NCBI RefSeq assembly: GCF_002224365.1
Contig: NZ_CP022437.1
Span: forward strand, 3,224,001 to 3,288,000
Direction: 5' to 3'
DNA length: 64,000 nt
DNA from: Virgibacillus necropolis
Lineage (GTDB): Bacteria; Bacillota; Bacilli; Bacillales; Amphibacillaceae
Shown here: in pieces, positions 19,931 through 28,342 of the stretch
How positions within the stretch are numbered: the stretch's first letter is position 1
How the letters are laid out: each line of letters begins with the position of its first letter
Notes under the pieces: generated by a model
What the model was told of the DNA's origin: nothing
What the model saw: only the letters and a program-made list of their open reading frames with translations
The model's database searches: none
Made by a program: the position numbers and the translations under genes

Positions 19931-20308
19931 ACCTTTATTTTTATCCCAATCTTGATTGATGATTTGAAAATAAGCACCGGGCAGAAGGTGGCCTTTAGGA
20001 AGAGGAGGATGTGCATAGTACGCCCCTGATATCGTTCCCTGCCACACCGTAAGGACTGGGCGCCCATAGTAGGATTGTACTTTAAAATCTCTATTTTGTG
20101 TGCATGAATCAGACGGCCTGAACCAGACTGGGTTACCCGCCTGATCCATAATCAGTGAGCCTGCCTGCCCAATCATAGGTGTCTCGTACAACTCATATGG
20201 CGCAACGAATATGAGACCGGGAGCTGTTCCAGGTTTATTCACATTTACGGTAGTCTTCATGGGATGCAGGTCAGTTACGTCTGGAATGAATTCATAAAAA
20301 TAATCCAA
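19925..20308 (-). pseudogene. Arylsulfotransferase-like protein, N-terminal fragment
   Basis: This 127-codon open frame starts at TTG (20308) after GAGGAGA and reads KPGTAPGLIFVAPYE, GSLIMDQAGNPVWFRP and GRPVLTVWQGTISGAYY. These match the opening blades of the Arylsulfotran_2 beta-propeller family, whose members are about 400-500 residues. The frame stops at 19925, overlapping the 3' end of the ROK gene, so at least two thirds of the protein is missing. It is probably the head of a gene cut when the ROK locus arrived. Confidence 0.65.
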
Positions 20309-20549
20309 AACTCATCTCCTCATAAAAAACTGTGACCCATTTATTAATCATCCTACTTAATTTACATGAAAGGGTTACATATTTAACTTATGGAAAGGAA
20401 ATTGATTTGGTTATAAAGATTATCTGGAAAGATGAAAATCAAACAAGTTACTCACGTCTTACATTATTGAGTTGCCTTGATTTTATTTCAAAGCCATAAT
20501 CAGGTTTTTTATGGAATATAACCACGAAATAAGGAATGACGCTCGCCTT

Positions 20550-21071
20550 TTAAGCTTTGTATTCACTCACTTTCAGTTCCACGCCCTTTTCTTTCAAAAA
20601 ACTATCAATTTGTTGCCTATGATGATTGTCATGCCAGATAAACGCAGCTATATAGCTAAAAACAGAATGCGGGTAGCCTGAATACTCATCCACTTCTTCA
20701 CCATTCAGTGAAAATGCAGCAAAAAGTTCTTCTTCATTCTTTTTCTTTAAATCTGATACAAGCTGCGTTCTTTCTTCCAGTTGTTTACGAAGCAGGTGTT
20801 GATGTGAGACACCTGACAATGCATAACTTGCTGCTTGGTTATTAAGCGTCTCGATATCAATACTTTCGATGGCAGCATTTGCTTTCATTTGCGGTAACAT
20901 TTCTTCACGTATGTAGTTGTCCCAAAATGATATATGACTGACAATCTCAGCAATAGACCATTTCCCTTCAGCAATCGGCTCAAAGAATAGAGTTACTTCC
21001 ACTTTTTCTATCGAATTCACAAAGAGATTAAACTTTTCAAAGTCGTTAATTAGATCTTCTGTCGTGTACAT
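20550..21071 (-). CDS. DinB-like (DinB_2) metal-binding protein
   Basis: This 173-residue four-helix-bundle protein of the DinB/YfiT superfamily shows the conserved histidine triad, in EIVSHISFWDNYI and in FIWHDNHHRQQID. Members bind a divalent metal and some are thiol transferases; many have no known substrate. The gene stands alone between the arylsulfotransferase remnant and the Hsp33-MerR pair. The ATG at 21071 is preceded by GGGGGAATAATA. The function beyond the fold is unknown. Confidence 0.82.
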   Translation of the reverse strand: MYTTEDLINDFEKFNLFVNSIEKVEVTLFFEPIAEGKWSIAEIVSHISFWDNYIREEMLPQMKANAAIESIDIETLNNQAASYALSGVSHQHLLRKQLEERTQLVSDLKKKNEEELFAAFSLNGEEVDEYSGYPHSVFSYIAAFIWHDNHHRQQIDSFLKEKGVELKVSEYKA

Positions 21072-21171
21072 TATTATTCCCCCATCCGTCTATTATCGTT
21101 TATCTGTATGCGCATATAGTGTATTATAACAGATTTGGACTTTTAAGAATATTTTTATATATAACACCACA

Positions 21172-21201
21172 AACCCACGTATCATACTGGATACGTGGGT
21201 T
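21172..21201. terminator. Hairpin terminator after the merR gene
   Basis: AACCCACGTATC (21172-21183) and GATACGTGGGTT (21190-21201) form a 12-bp perfect stem with a 6-nt loop. A TTTTTT tract follows on the plus strand, and a weaker GU-rich tract on the minus strand. It lies 13 bp beyond the stop of the leftward MerR gene. Confidence 0.7.
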
Positions 21202-21213
21202 TTTTATAATCAT

Positions 21214-21948
21214 CTAACTTTCCTTAACCTTCAACGCTCTACCAATATACTGATAAATTTCTGCATCCATTCCATATTGTAAATCATTCCCTGGATTCTC
21301 CATATGGAATTTCTCTGCTGCTTTCTGGAGGTTTGGTTCATTCGCTGTGAAGGCGTTTGCTAGTTCACTCCATTGTCGGGCCAAATCCTGAACGTTACTA
21401 TCCGTTGTAGGAGTTCCTTTTTGCATGTGGATACGTAGCTTTTCCAAAATTGCATTAAAATCCTGTTCCCGTTTTTTTAAAGTTTCAGCATCTATTTTTC
21501 CATACTCGTTTTTCATTTTATCTAACTGCTCTTTCGTAAAATAATTTTCCTGATTCATCTTCATCACCCCTAATAAGTTAGTTAAATCTTCACCAGACAA
21601 GGACCCTTTGTTTTGACATAGACTCCATACACTTTCTAACTCTTTCAACAGAATTTGCTGCTTAGAAATGTCTTCTTTCATACGAGTTATTTGAATTTCC
21701 AATACTTCCGGAAGACTGTAACTAGCGCTCCCGTTCAGAACAGCATGTATATCCTCCAACGATAACCCAAGTTGTTTTAATGAGAGAATTTGCTGCAGCT
21801 TCGAGAGATCTGGCTTGTTATAAAGTCGATGTCCCGATTCAGAATGATCTGATGGAGAAAATAATTTAATTTGATCATAATACCGTAACGTTCGAATCGT
21901 TAAACCTGTTAGTTCAGCCAGCTCTCCTACCTTCCAGTACTTATCCAT
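21214..21948 (-). CDS. MerR-family regulator with TipAS effector domain
   Basis: This 244-residue protein has an N-terminal MerR HTH (KVGELAELTGLTIRTLRYYDQIKLFSPS) and a dimerisation coiled coil (about 80-120). The C-terminal TipAS-like domain has YFTKEQLDKMKNEYGK, LARQWSELANAFT and GMDAEIYQYIGRAL. TipAS domains (TipA, Mta, SkgA) bind varied antibiotics and peptides. The ATG at 21948 follows AAGGAGGG; longer frames upstream overlap hslO. It lies 13 bp after hslO in one transcript. The MerR-type promoter ahead of hslO (22865-22895) is its likely target. Confidence 0.9.
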   Translation of the reverse strand: MDKYWKVGELAELTGLTIRTLRYYDQIKLFSPSDHSESGHRLYNKPDLSKLQQILSLKQLGLSLEDIHAVLNGSASYSLPEVLEIQITRMKEDISKQQILLKELESVWSLCQNKGSLSGEDLTNLLGVMKMNQENYFTKEQLDKMKNEYGKIDAETLKKREQDFNAILEKLRIHMQKGTPTTDSNVQDLARQWSELANAFTANEPNLQKAAEKFHMENPGNDLQYGMDAEIYQYIGRALKVKES

Positions 21949-21961
21949 ATCATCCCTCCTT

Positions 21962-22822
21962 TCATAGTATCGATTTAATCTCATCAGGCTGAAACAAGTA
22001 CGTTCTCCCACATATATGACAGCATGTATCCATCGACCTATCATCATCAACGGCCTCCATTAAATCTTCCCTATCTAATGAAAGCAGTAGCCCATAGAAC
22101 ATTTCCTTGGAACAACCGCATGAGAATTGAACCTGACTTTGACCTATGATTTCAATATCGCTGAAATAGTTCCGTAATTCATTTTGGGTTTCTTGAATGT
22201 CCATGTTTGTTTGCTTCTGAAAAAAACTTGAGTTTGTATCAAGTATCTCCCTAATATCATGCAGTAAATGGACTGGTGCACCTGGTAGCAATTGAGCATA
22301 CATGGCATAGCTACCCAAGACAGTGTTTTCATTATTTAATGCCAGATTTGTTTCAATAAATGTTTCCACTTGCTCACTTTGCTTAAAATAATGGGATAAA
22401 TCATCATCAATGGTCTGGTAAGGCATATCTGTAATTCCCGTGAATTGATTCATATTCGAACCCTTAATCATACGGATAGAAGCATTTTTGCCAATAAGGT
22501 CCTGTACGGAAGCACTCTTTTCATCTATACCGTGCATAAGACTTTCATTTGCATAGCCCCGTACATTTCCATGTGCATCTATATCGGCAAAAATTTTATA
22601 CGCCGGATTACTCATCGAAACCGTAACACTGATTCTCTGCTCTCCTTTTATTGTTGCAGTCAGCAGACTAACACCGGATATCAGCTTACCGAGTGCAACA
22701 TTCAGCACCCGATGATTACCCTGATTTAAATGGATAATCTCATTCATCATCGCTGTATTGTCCAACAAAAACAAACGCACTTGTTTATCATAAACCAACG
22801 TTTTTATGATTGTATCTTTCAT
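21962..22822 (-). CDS. hslO: Redox-regulated chaperone Hsp33
   Basis: This 286-residue cytosolic holdase is activated by oxidative unfolding. The C-terminal zinc/redox centre is present as SCGC (C-x-C) and CHIC (C-x-x-C), separated by about 30 residues. The N-terminal domain shows GKLISGVSLLTATIKGEQRISVTVS and GNVRGYANE, typical of the family. ATG 22822 is chosen from GGAAGG spacing. Instead of its usual place near cysK or ftsH, it is paired with a TipAS-type MerR regulator, and the sequence is rather divergent (DTCCHICG has an extra Cys). A second, canonical hslO elsewhere is likely. Confidence 0.88.
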   Translation of the reverse strand: MKDTIIKTLVYDKQVRLFLLDNTAMMNEIIHLNQGNHRVLNVALGKLISGVSLLTATIKGEQRISVTVSMSNPAYKIFADIDAHGNVRGYANESLMHGIDEKSASVQDLIGKNASIRMIKGSNMNQFTGITDMPYQTIDDDLSHYFKQSEQVETFIETNLALNNENTVLGSYAMYAQLLPGAPVHLLHDIREILDTNSSFFQKQTNMDIQETQNELRNYFSDIEIIGQSQVQFSCGCSKEMFYGLLLSLDREDLMEAVDDDRSMDTCCHICGRTYLFQPDEIKSIL

Positions 22823-22864
22823 GTGAAGCATCCTTCCCATACGTAATGTAACTCCATTGATTAC

Positions 22865-22895
22865 ACTATAAATCATTACCTTACGTAAGGTGCAA
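22865..22895 (-). promoter_or_regulatory. MerR-type promoter (19-bp spacer with palindrome) for hslO-merR
   Basis: On the minus strand TTGCAC (22895-22890) and TATAGT (22870-22865) are separated by 19 bp, the overlong spacer of MerR-activated promoters. The perfect 14-bp palindrome ACCTTACGTAAGGT (22878-22891) lies in that spacer. This is the textbook architecture for activation by DNA untwisting, and the regulator encoded in the operon is the natural candidate. Confidence 0.8.
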
Positions 22896-23030
22896 GTAAA
22901 ATATAAAATTTATTTACTGCGGACACGGGGTCTGACCCCTTTGTCGTCCATCTGAGCAAATACCTTGAACCTGAAATAAATGAATTCTATTATGGATGTT
23001 AATGCAGAGTCAGCGAAAGGATGATTATAA

Positions 23031-24140
23031 ATGAACAAAGATAAATTATTTTCAACTTTAGAAATAAAAAATAAAACACTTAAGAACCGTTATGTAGTTG
23101 CTCCCATGACCCGGATTAGTGCAGAAAAAGATGGACGGGCCAATGAGACAATGAAACGTTATTATGAGCGCTTTGCGAAGGGTGGTTTCAGTGCTGTCAT
23201 CACAGAAGGAATTTACCCGGACGAAAGCTACAGTCCAGGCTATTATAATCAACCTGGCCTTGCGAATGATGATCATGTTGAGGCTTGGAAACCTATCGTT
23301 GAAACCGTTCAAAACCACGGTTCTCTGATAATCGCACAACTCATGCATGCAGGAGGTCAAAGCCAAGGGAATGCACATACAGATGAAACAATTGCACCTT
23401 CCGCAATCGCTCCAAAAGGCGAACAACTCGGCTTCTACGGTGGTTCTGGTCCATTCCAAACACCTAAAGCAATGACAAAGGATGATATTAACCAGGCAAA
23501 AGATGCTTTCGTCCAAAGTGCCATCCGTGCAAAAGATGCTGGATTTGATGGCATCGAACTACATGGTGCTAATGGGTATTTATTAGATCAATTCTTAACG
23601 GATTATTTAAATCACCGGGAAGACCAATATGGCGGTTCACTTGAAAACCGTATCCGGCTAATGCTTGAGGTGATAAACGAAGTACGAGCAGCAGTAGGTC
23701 CAGATTATATGATTGGAATTCGTATTTCTCAAATCAAGGTTTCCGATTCAGAACATAAATGGACAGATGGTGAAAAAGATGCAGAATCCATCTTCACGGC
23801 ACTTGGTAAGACTTCGCTGGACTACATTCACGTAACAGATGGTGATGCAACAGCACCCGCATTTGGTGAAGGAACTCGAACGCTTGCGCAGGCAGCTAAA
23901 GATTTTGGAAAGCTACCTGTTATTGCAAATGGTAAACTTGGAGAACCAGTAAAAGCGGAGAAATTATTAGCGGATGGTCATGCAGATTTGATTTCACTAG
24001 GCACAAGCGCACTCGCAAATCCAGATCTGCCTAATAAAGTTGCTGAAGAAAAAGAGTTAACGAAATTTGACTTTGCAAACACGCTACTCCCTCAAGCTGA
24101 AATTAAAGATCATGAGGTTGAGATGGAATTAGTAGAGTAA
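23031..24140 (+). CDS. Old yellow enzyme-type NADH:flavin oxidoreductase
   Basis: This 369-residue TIM-barrel FMN enzyme has the family features [11 protein letters not shown] at the N-terminus, [45 protein letters not shown] (substrate His/Asn pair) and [15 protein letters not shown] later phosphate-binding region contains GKL and [17 protein letters not shown]. It reduces activated alkenes or nitro compounds with NAD(P)H and is often a detoxification enzyme. The RBS is GAAAGGATG. It is monocistronic, with its own terminator at 24146-24178. A short hairpin around 22927-22945 (GGGGTCTGACCCC) precedes it. Confidence 0.92.
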   Translation: [369 protein letters not shown]

Positions 24141-24145
24141 TTATT

Positions 24146-24178
24146 AAAGCCGTTCCTGGTTTGGGAGCGGCTTTTTTT
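24146..24178 (+). terminator. Rho-independent terminator of the old-yellow-enzyme gene
   Basis: AGCCGTTCC and GGGAGCGGCT form a stem with a short loop, followed by TTTTTTT, right after the stop codon at 24140. Confidence 0.88.
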
Positions 24179-24238
24179 GTGGTTAAATTAAAAGTGATGC
24201 AATTTCAGATTTCAGATTTGCACTCATCAAACATAATT

Positions 24239-24637
24239 TTATTTCGGAAGATTTAGTTGCCATGAAACACCGAACCGATCATTTACCCAACCAAACTTCT
24301 TACTAAAACCATAGTCATCTAACGGCATGAGGGCTTCTCCATCCATCAGGAGTTTCTCATAAAGATTGTTGAGCTCTTCTTCAGAATCACAAGTGACATA
24401 GATCGAGAACGAAGGTGTAAAAGAAAAATCATGCTTCACATGACTGTCAATGCACATATATTCTTGTCCTTTTAAAGAAAAGATCGCATGAAACACCTTT
24501 CCTTCCTCTCCAGCTTCATTCGCTCCATAACGCGTGATGCTCTTGATTTCGGAATCCTCAATGCTCGATGTATAATAATTCATTGCTTCTTCTGCGTTGC
24601 CATCTTGGAACATTAAAAATGGTGTAACCTTTTCCAT
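24239..24637 (-). CDS. VOC-family (PhnB-like glyoxalase fold) protein
   Basis: This 132-residue protein has the 3-dmu-9_3-mt/PhnB-like pattern: MEKVTPFLMFQDGNAEEAMNYYTS, GKVFHAIFSLKGQEYMCIDS, the beta-strand FSIYVTCDSEEELN and FGWVNDRFGVSWQLN. Members are small cupin-like dimers with a metal site and mostly unknown substrates. The gene is monocistronic; the start has GGAAAGGAGT about ten bases upstream. Confidence 0.85.
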   Translation of the reverse strand: MEKVTPFLMFQDGNAEEAMNYYTSSIEDSEIKSITRYGANEAGEEGKVFHAIFSLKGQEYMCIDSHVKHDFSFTPSFSIYVTCDSEEELNNLYEKLLMDGEALMPLDDYGFSKKFGWVNDRFGVSWQLNLPK

Positions 24638-25050
24638 TATAAATCGACTCCTTTCCTATGTTTTCTTAAGTTTATCACATACGACTGCTAAGAGCTTCTT
24701 TCCTATTGTTCAAAAATGGAATGGGAGCTGAACCTTCTTACGAGAGTGTGTCCATTATCTTAATATCCAACTATCTATTTAAATTGCGTAGTTTTATTGA
24801 TTATTTTGCTATAGATAGTTGTAACCTTCTTTATTGTTTCACGCTTTAGGAAATAACTAATACGGAGTAAAATGCAGGAAATTAAAGACTCCTCTTTTAA
24901 AAGGGCAGCATTTTCGAACTGTACGTTCTATATGTACAAAAATAACTGAATATACTGTTTGGGTTATGCAAAGAATAGGGATATAGTTTAAAAGTCGTTG
25001 TTTTTTAAAAAGGAAATAATAGCAATAAGTATAAAAGGAGTGCTTTACAT
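24638..25050 (+). promoter_or_regulatory. 413-bp upstream region of opuAC-like gene, with a candidate sigma-B promoter
   Basis: No gene is visible here. GTTTGG (24957-24962) and GGGATA (24978-24983) with a 15-bp spacer resemble the general-stress sigma-B promoter (GTTT...GGGTAT). The start point would be about 60 bases ahead of the RBS AAGGAG. Osmoprotectant genes of Bacillus are often sigma-B-controlled, which makes this plausible but unproven. The remainder is AT-rich. Confidence 0.4.
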
Positions 25051-25971
25051 ATGTTTAGCTTCAAATGGAAAAGATTAGGGATAATTGCTGGTTTATCTTT
25101 ATCTCTTGTAGCTGCTGGTTGTGGACAAGAAGATACTGCGAATGACGGTGGAGATAAGGCAACCACAAATGTTAGTGAGGAATTGGAATATACAATTACT
25201 GGTATTGAGCCTGGTGCTGGGCAAACAGAGACAACGAATAAGACTATATCTGAATATGAAAGTCTCGCTGGTTGGGAACAAAAAACGTCTTCATCAGGGG
25301 CAATGTTAACACAGTTAGGTGATGCTATTAACAACGAAGAACCGATTATTGTTGCTGCATGGTCGCCCCACTATATGTTTGCTAAATGGGATCTAAAGTA
25401 TTTAGAAGATCCTAAAGGTATCTTTGGTGAAGAGGAATACATTACAACAATCGCTAGAAAAGGCTTAAAAGATGACATGCCTAAGGCTTATACGATTCTT
25501 GATCGCTTCCACTGGGAACTATCAGAAATGGAATCTGCCTTGCTTAAAGCCCAAGAAATGAATTTTGATTTTGAAGCAGTAGCCCAAGAGTGGGTGGATG
25601 AGAACCAGAAAACAATTGCAGAATGGACAGAAGGTGTAGATTCTGCAGATGGTACCTCTTTAAAATTAGTTACAACTCCTTGGGACACAGAACAATTTTC
25701 AGCGAATGTAGCTAAAATTGTATTGGAACAACAAGGATTCGATGTTGAGCTTACATCAGTTGATCCGGCTATTATGTTTGAATCAATTGCTTCGGGTGAG
25801 GCTGATGCTTCACTTTCTCCATGGATGCCTGCAACACATGGTGCTTTCTATGAGGAGTATGAAGGTCAATTTGAAGATCTAGGAGCAAACGTAACAGGTG
25901 CCCGGATTGGGTTAGCTGTACCATCCTATATGGACATCGATTCGATTGAAGATCTTAAACCTGCAGAGTAA
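25051..25971 (+). CDS. Glycine betaine-binding lipoprotein, OpuAC type (orphan copy 1)
   Basis: This 306-residue binding protein has a lipoprotein signal ending AAGCG. The OpuAC fold has two lobes: YTITGIEPGAGQ...EPIIVAAWSPHYMFAKWDLKYLEDPKG, and LVTTPWDTEQFSANVAKIVLEQQGFDVELTSVDPAIMF...ASLSPWMPATHGAFYEEY. The tryptophans of the aromatic betaine cage are in AWSPH, FAKWD and SPWMP. No ATPase or permease gene adjoins it, so it must dock to a transporter encoded elsewhere. A close paralog lies at 61314-62213. A weak hairpin at 26000-26024 follows. Confidence 0.92.
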   Translation: MFSFKWKRLGIIAGLSLSLVAAGCGQEDTANDGGDKATTNVSEELEYTITGIEPGAGQTETTNKTISEYESLAGWEQKTSSSGAMLTQLGDAINNEEPIIVAAWSPHYMFAKWDLKYLEDPKGIFGEEEYITTIARKGLKDDMPKAYTILDRFHWELSEMESALLKAQEMNFDFEAVAQEWVDENQKTIAEWTEGVDSADGTSLKLVTTPWDTEQFSANVAKIVLEQQGFDVELTSVDPAIMFESIASGEADASLSPWMPATHGAFYEEYEGQFEDLGANVTGARIGLAVPSYMDIDSIEDLKPAE

Positions 25972-25999
25972 GTAACCTTAATAGTTATACGAAACGGTA

Positions 26000-26024
26000 T
26001 GCTCCCCATTAGCTTGATGGGGAG
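26000..26024 (+). terminator. Hairpin after the orphan opuAC-like gene
   Basis: TGCTCCCCAT and ATGGGGAGTA form a nearly perfect stem 28 bp past the stop, with an AT-rich tail (TTTATTAT). It is a likely terminator for the rightward gene and may also serve the converging MOSC gene. Confidence 0.6.
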
Positions 26025-26065
26025 TATTTATTATGTATAAAAGAGCTTACTCCATAGCTCAAGAA

Positions 26066-26794
26066 TTAATCAAGAAGATGAACTTCATCATCCACATGAA
26101 TATCACCTGTTTTTATCACAGAAGCATAAACGCCAAAATTATTTTTTCTTTCTTTTATAACCGTTTTATGCAAACTTGAATCTCGTTCAGCATTATCAGG
26201 ATTAACGGTAATAATCATACATCTTTTACAATGTCCTACTAATTGAATTTCTACTTCGCTTCCTATTTTTATCCGTCTGCCAATCCATTCTTCTTCAATA
26301 AACGATACTTTGTCTTTTAATGAAATAAATAAATTAGGACGAAAACGCCGAAAATCAACCTCATCTTTCCCCCACATTTCTTCCAAATTATCTATTGAAG
26401 CATCTGTTACAAGCTGAATGTGTTCTACTGCAATTGGTCCAATCGGCACGTGTGAAGGCGTATATTCAATAGTAGAAATTGCTCGGTTCGATTTGTTTTC
26501 CATTTCTTTAATTAATTCCGCGTCTTCCCAATCAAAAACCTTCCCCTCAGGTGTCATGACTTCCACTTTCGGATATGCCTCCATCGATTCTTCTCCTACA
26601 AATCTTGCTTTATATCGAACCATTTCCGGGAAATATGTTATTGTTAAGAAACTTTCTTTTTTCGATTCATCTAAATAAGCGTGGCTGCGGTCTCCATATA
26701 AACCATAATCCATTATTTTAGATTTTTGCACACTTTCTCCGGAAAAAGATTTTACTGGATGACGAACAATTTCCTTCATATGACCGATTAACAT
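26066..26794 (-). CDS. MOSC-domain protein
   Basis: This 242-residue protein has an N-terminal MOSC_N-like beta barrel (EIVRHPVKSFSGESVQ, GLYGDRSHAYLD) and a C-terminal MOSC domain. The conserved cysteine is in LVGHCKRCMIITVNPD, and the terminal strand is VKTGDIHVDDEVHLL. MOSC proteins bind the molybdenum cofactor or carry sulfur, often as N-hydroxylated-compound reductases (YcbX/YiiM relatives). ATG 26794 fits GGAGGAG with eight-base spacing better than the ATG nine bases upstream. It appears monocistronic. Confidence 0.87.
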   Translation of the reverse strand: MLIGHMKEIVRHPVKSFSGESVQKSKIMDYGLYGDRSHAYLDESKKESFLTITYFPEMVRYKARFVGEESMEAYPKVEVMTPEGKVFDWEDAELIKEMENKSNRAISTIEYTPSHVPIGPIAVEHIQLVTDASIDNLEEMWGKDEVDFRRFRPNLFISLKDKVSFIEEEWIGRRIKIGSEVEIQLVGHCKRCMIITVNPDNAERDSSLHKTVIKERKNNFGVYASVIKTGDIHVDDEVHLLD

Positions 26795-27028
26795 TTCATT
26801 CACTCCTCCCCCTAATTCCTTCCACTCTATCGTAAATTCATTTCGTTGTTATTTCGGAAAATAGCCAAATACTAAAACGCGATCCTTTACTCCAGAATCG
26901 CGCACATTAGTTGGAATAGAACTTATAAATTTGAAATCCAGCCCTTCGATCAAAGACAGTGCAAAAATACATTTACAATCTGAAGAATTCTAAGATTGTT
27001 ACCAGTTAAAATCGTTTTGGTCCTATGA

Positions 27029-27517
27029 TTAATCCGTTAAAAGAGGTTGTTTAGAAATAATAACCCCGTCCTCATCCGCGTAAACATATTCTTCTGGCCT
27101 CCAGTCGACTCCACCAAAGTGAAGAATGCTATTACGTTCGCCAGTCCCATTTTTTTTACTTTTTAACGGATGTGTTCCTAATGCAAGAACGCCAACATCT
27201 AGTTTAGCAAGATCAATAGAGTCTCTAACATAACCGTTTATAATAATACCTGATAGCTTTCTTGATTGCGCGATGCCTGCTAAACGATCGCCAAGAAGTG
27301 CGCATCGATTAGAACCACCGCCGTTTACAACGATGACGGAGCCTTCTGGTGCATTTTCAAGTGCCTCAACGATGAGCACGTTATCCTCATACACATTTAC
27401 AGTTTCAATTTTTCCCGAAAAACGTGTCTTTTTCCCAAAATTTCGGAATGCAATATTACTAATTTGTAGTGAATCTGAATGGTCGTCGCATAAATCAGTA
27501 GTTTTAAAGTCTAACAA
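27029..27517 (-). CDS. RraA-family protein
   Basis: This 162-residue RraA-like protein shows the phosphate-loop-like [23 protein letters not shown] and [28 protein letters not shown]. These residues are shared by the ribonuclease E inhibitor RraA and the metal-dependent HMG/CHA aldolases. Bacillaceae lack RNase E, so an aldolase/oxaloacetate-decarboxylase-type activity is as likely as regulation. The start is TTG 27517 after AGGAGGGG. No pathway neighbour is visible. Confidence 0.88.
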   Translation of the reverse strand: MLDFKTTDLCDDHSDSLQISNIAFRNFGKKTRFSGKIETVNVYEDNVLIVEALENAPEGSVIVVNGGGSNRCALLGDRLAGIAQSRKLSGIIINGYVRDSIDLAKLDVGVLALGTHPLKSKKNGTGERNSILHFGGVDWRPEEYVYADEDGVIISKQPLLTD

Positions 27518-27639
27518 AGCAACCCCTCCTAATGTTTTTCTATCCTAATTTAATTCAACATTCATTCCTAGAATCCCTTTTTTAAAAATTAAATAGTACT
27601 TTTTATATGTCTAAAAAAGCATGCTCCATAGCGTCAGTG

Positions 27640-27690
27640 ATTGTTTACTTTAACAAAAAATAATCATCAAGATGAACTTCATCAACGAAA
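27640..27690 (-). pseudogene. Possible remnant of a MOSC gene 3' end
   Basis: The leftward frame reads FVDEVHLDDYF, resembling the last residues of the MOSC protein (HVDDEVHLLD). The DNA around it (AAGATGAACTTCATCA) matches 26072-26087, and CATGCTCCATAGC upstream resembles 26046-26057. It looks like a decayed partial copy of the nearby gene end. The evidence is short. Confidence 0.25.
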
Positions 27691-27695
27691 TATTA

Positions 27696-28107
27696 TTAGA
27701 CAGTTCCCTCAACAATAGCCTTTAGATTATCAAACATGAGAGAAAAACCGTGTTCAGTCCCATCTTTAGATTCTACAATTGCTTTTTGAATATCTTCGGC
27801 AGTCCAATCTTCTTCATGGGGCACATTAATATTTTGAGTAAAGTTCATCTCACAACCATTTTCAAGCTGTTGAATTTCTATCGTAATGGTATCCTCTAAC
27901 TCACTGAATTGAGGCATTTTAAAGGTGAAAGCTAATTTGTTCGGCGGATCCATTTGCTTGTATTTTCCAATAGCTCGGTAATCAGTTTCTCCACGATGAT
28001 CAACATCCTTGTCAGCTACAACAGTAAAGATCTTCTATTCGGGGCAATTTATCTTCAGGTAATTTATCTACTAATACTAATCGATGTAGTTCTTTACGGT
28101 CAATCAT
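27696..28107 (-). pseudogene. SRPBCC (AHSA1-like) gene with N-terminus lost and fused to another gene head
   Basis: The 3' part (from about 28035) encodes VVADKDVDHRGETDYRA, KYKQMDPPNKLAFTFKMPQF and DWTAEDIQKAIVESKDGTEHGFSLMFDNL, the C-terminal half of an AHSA1-type START-like protein. Upstream, an ATG at 28107 opens a different frame, MIDRKELHRLVLVDKLPEDKLPRIEDL, which ends at TGA after 31 codons. That looks like the head of a DUF2281-like small protein. The two pieces are joined out of frame, so neither is intact. Confidence 0.6.
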
Positions 28108-28342
28108 ATTAATTCACCATCTTTTTGTTTATTATATCATGCAGAAAGGGGAACAGTTCAACAATTTCAAATCATCCCCGCGCCCGTTTATAGGCTTTAA
28201 CTATTCAGTAACATCATAAAATGATATGATTCAACTATTAAATACCTATATCAAATACTTTCTTATGCCTATTAGGGATAAGGCGGTTGAACTACTCAGG
28301 AAGTCTATATTAGTAGTCAAAGAAAGACAGGTGATCTTAAAA

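Noticed and set aside
21962-22050. Longer MerR protein starting at 22050
   Set aside because: This would overlap the hslO 3' end; AAGGAGGG before ATG 21948 and the normal MerR N-terminus fix the start there.
22919-22948. GGGGTCTGACCCC hairpin as a riboswitch for the old yellow enzyme gene
   Set aside because: Too small for a known riboswitch and resembles common short palindromes of Bacillaceae; no aptamer features seen.
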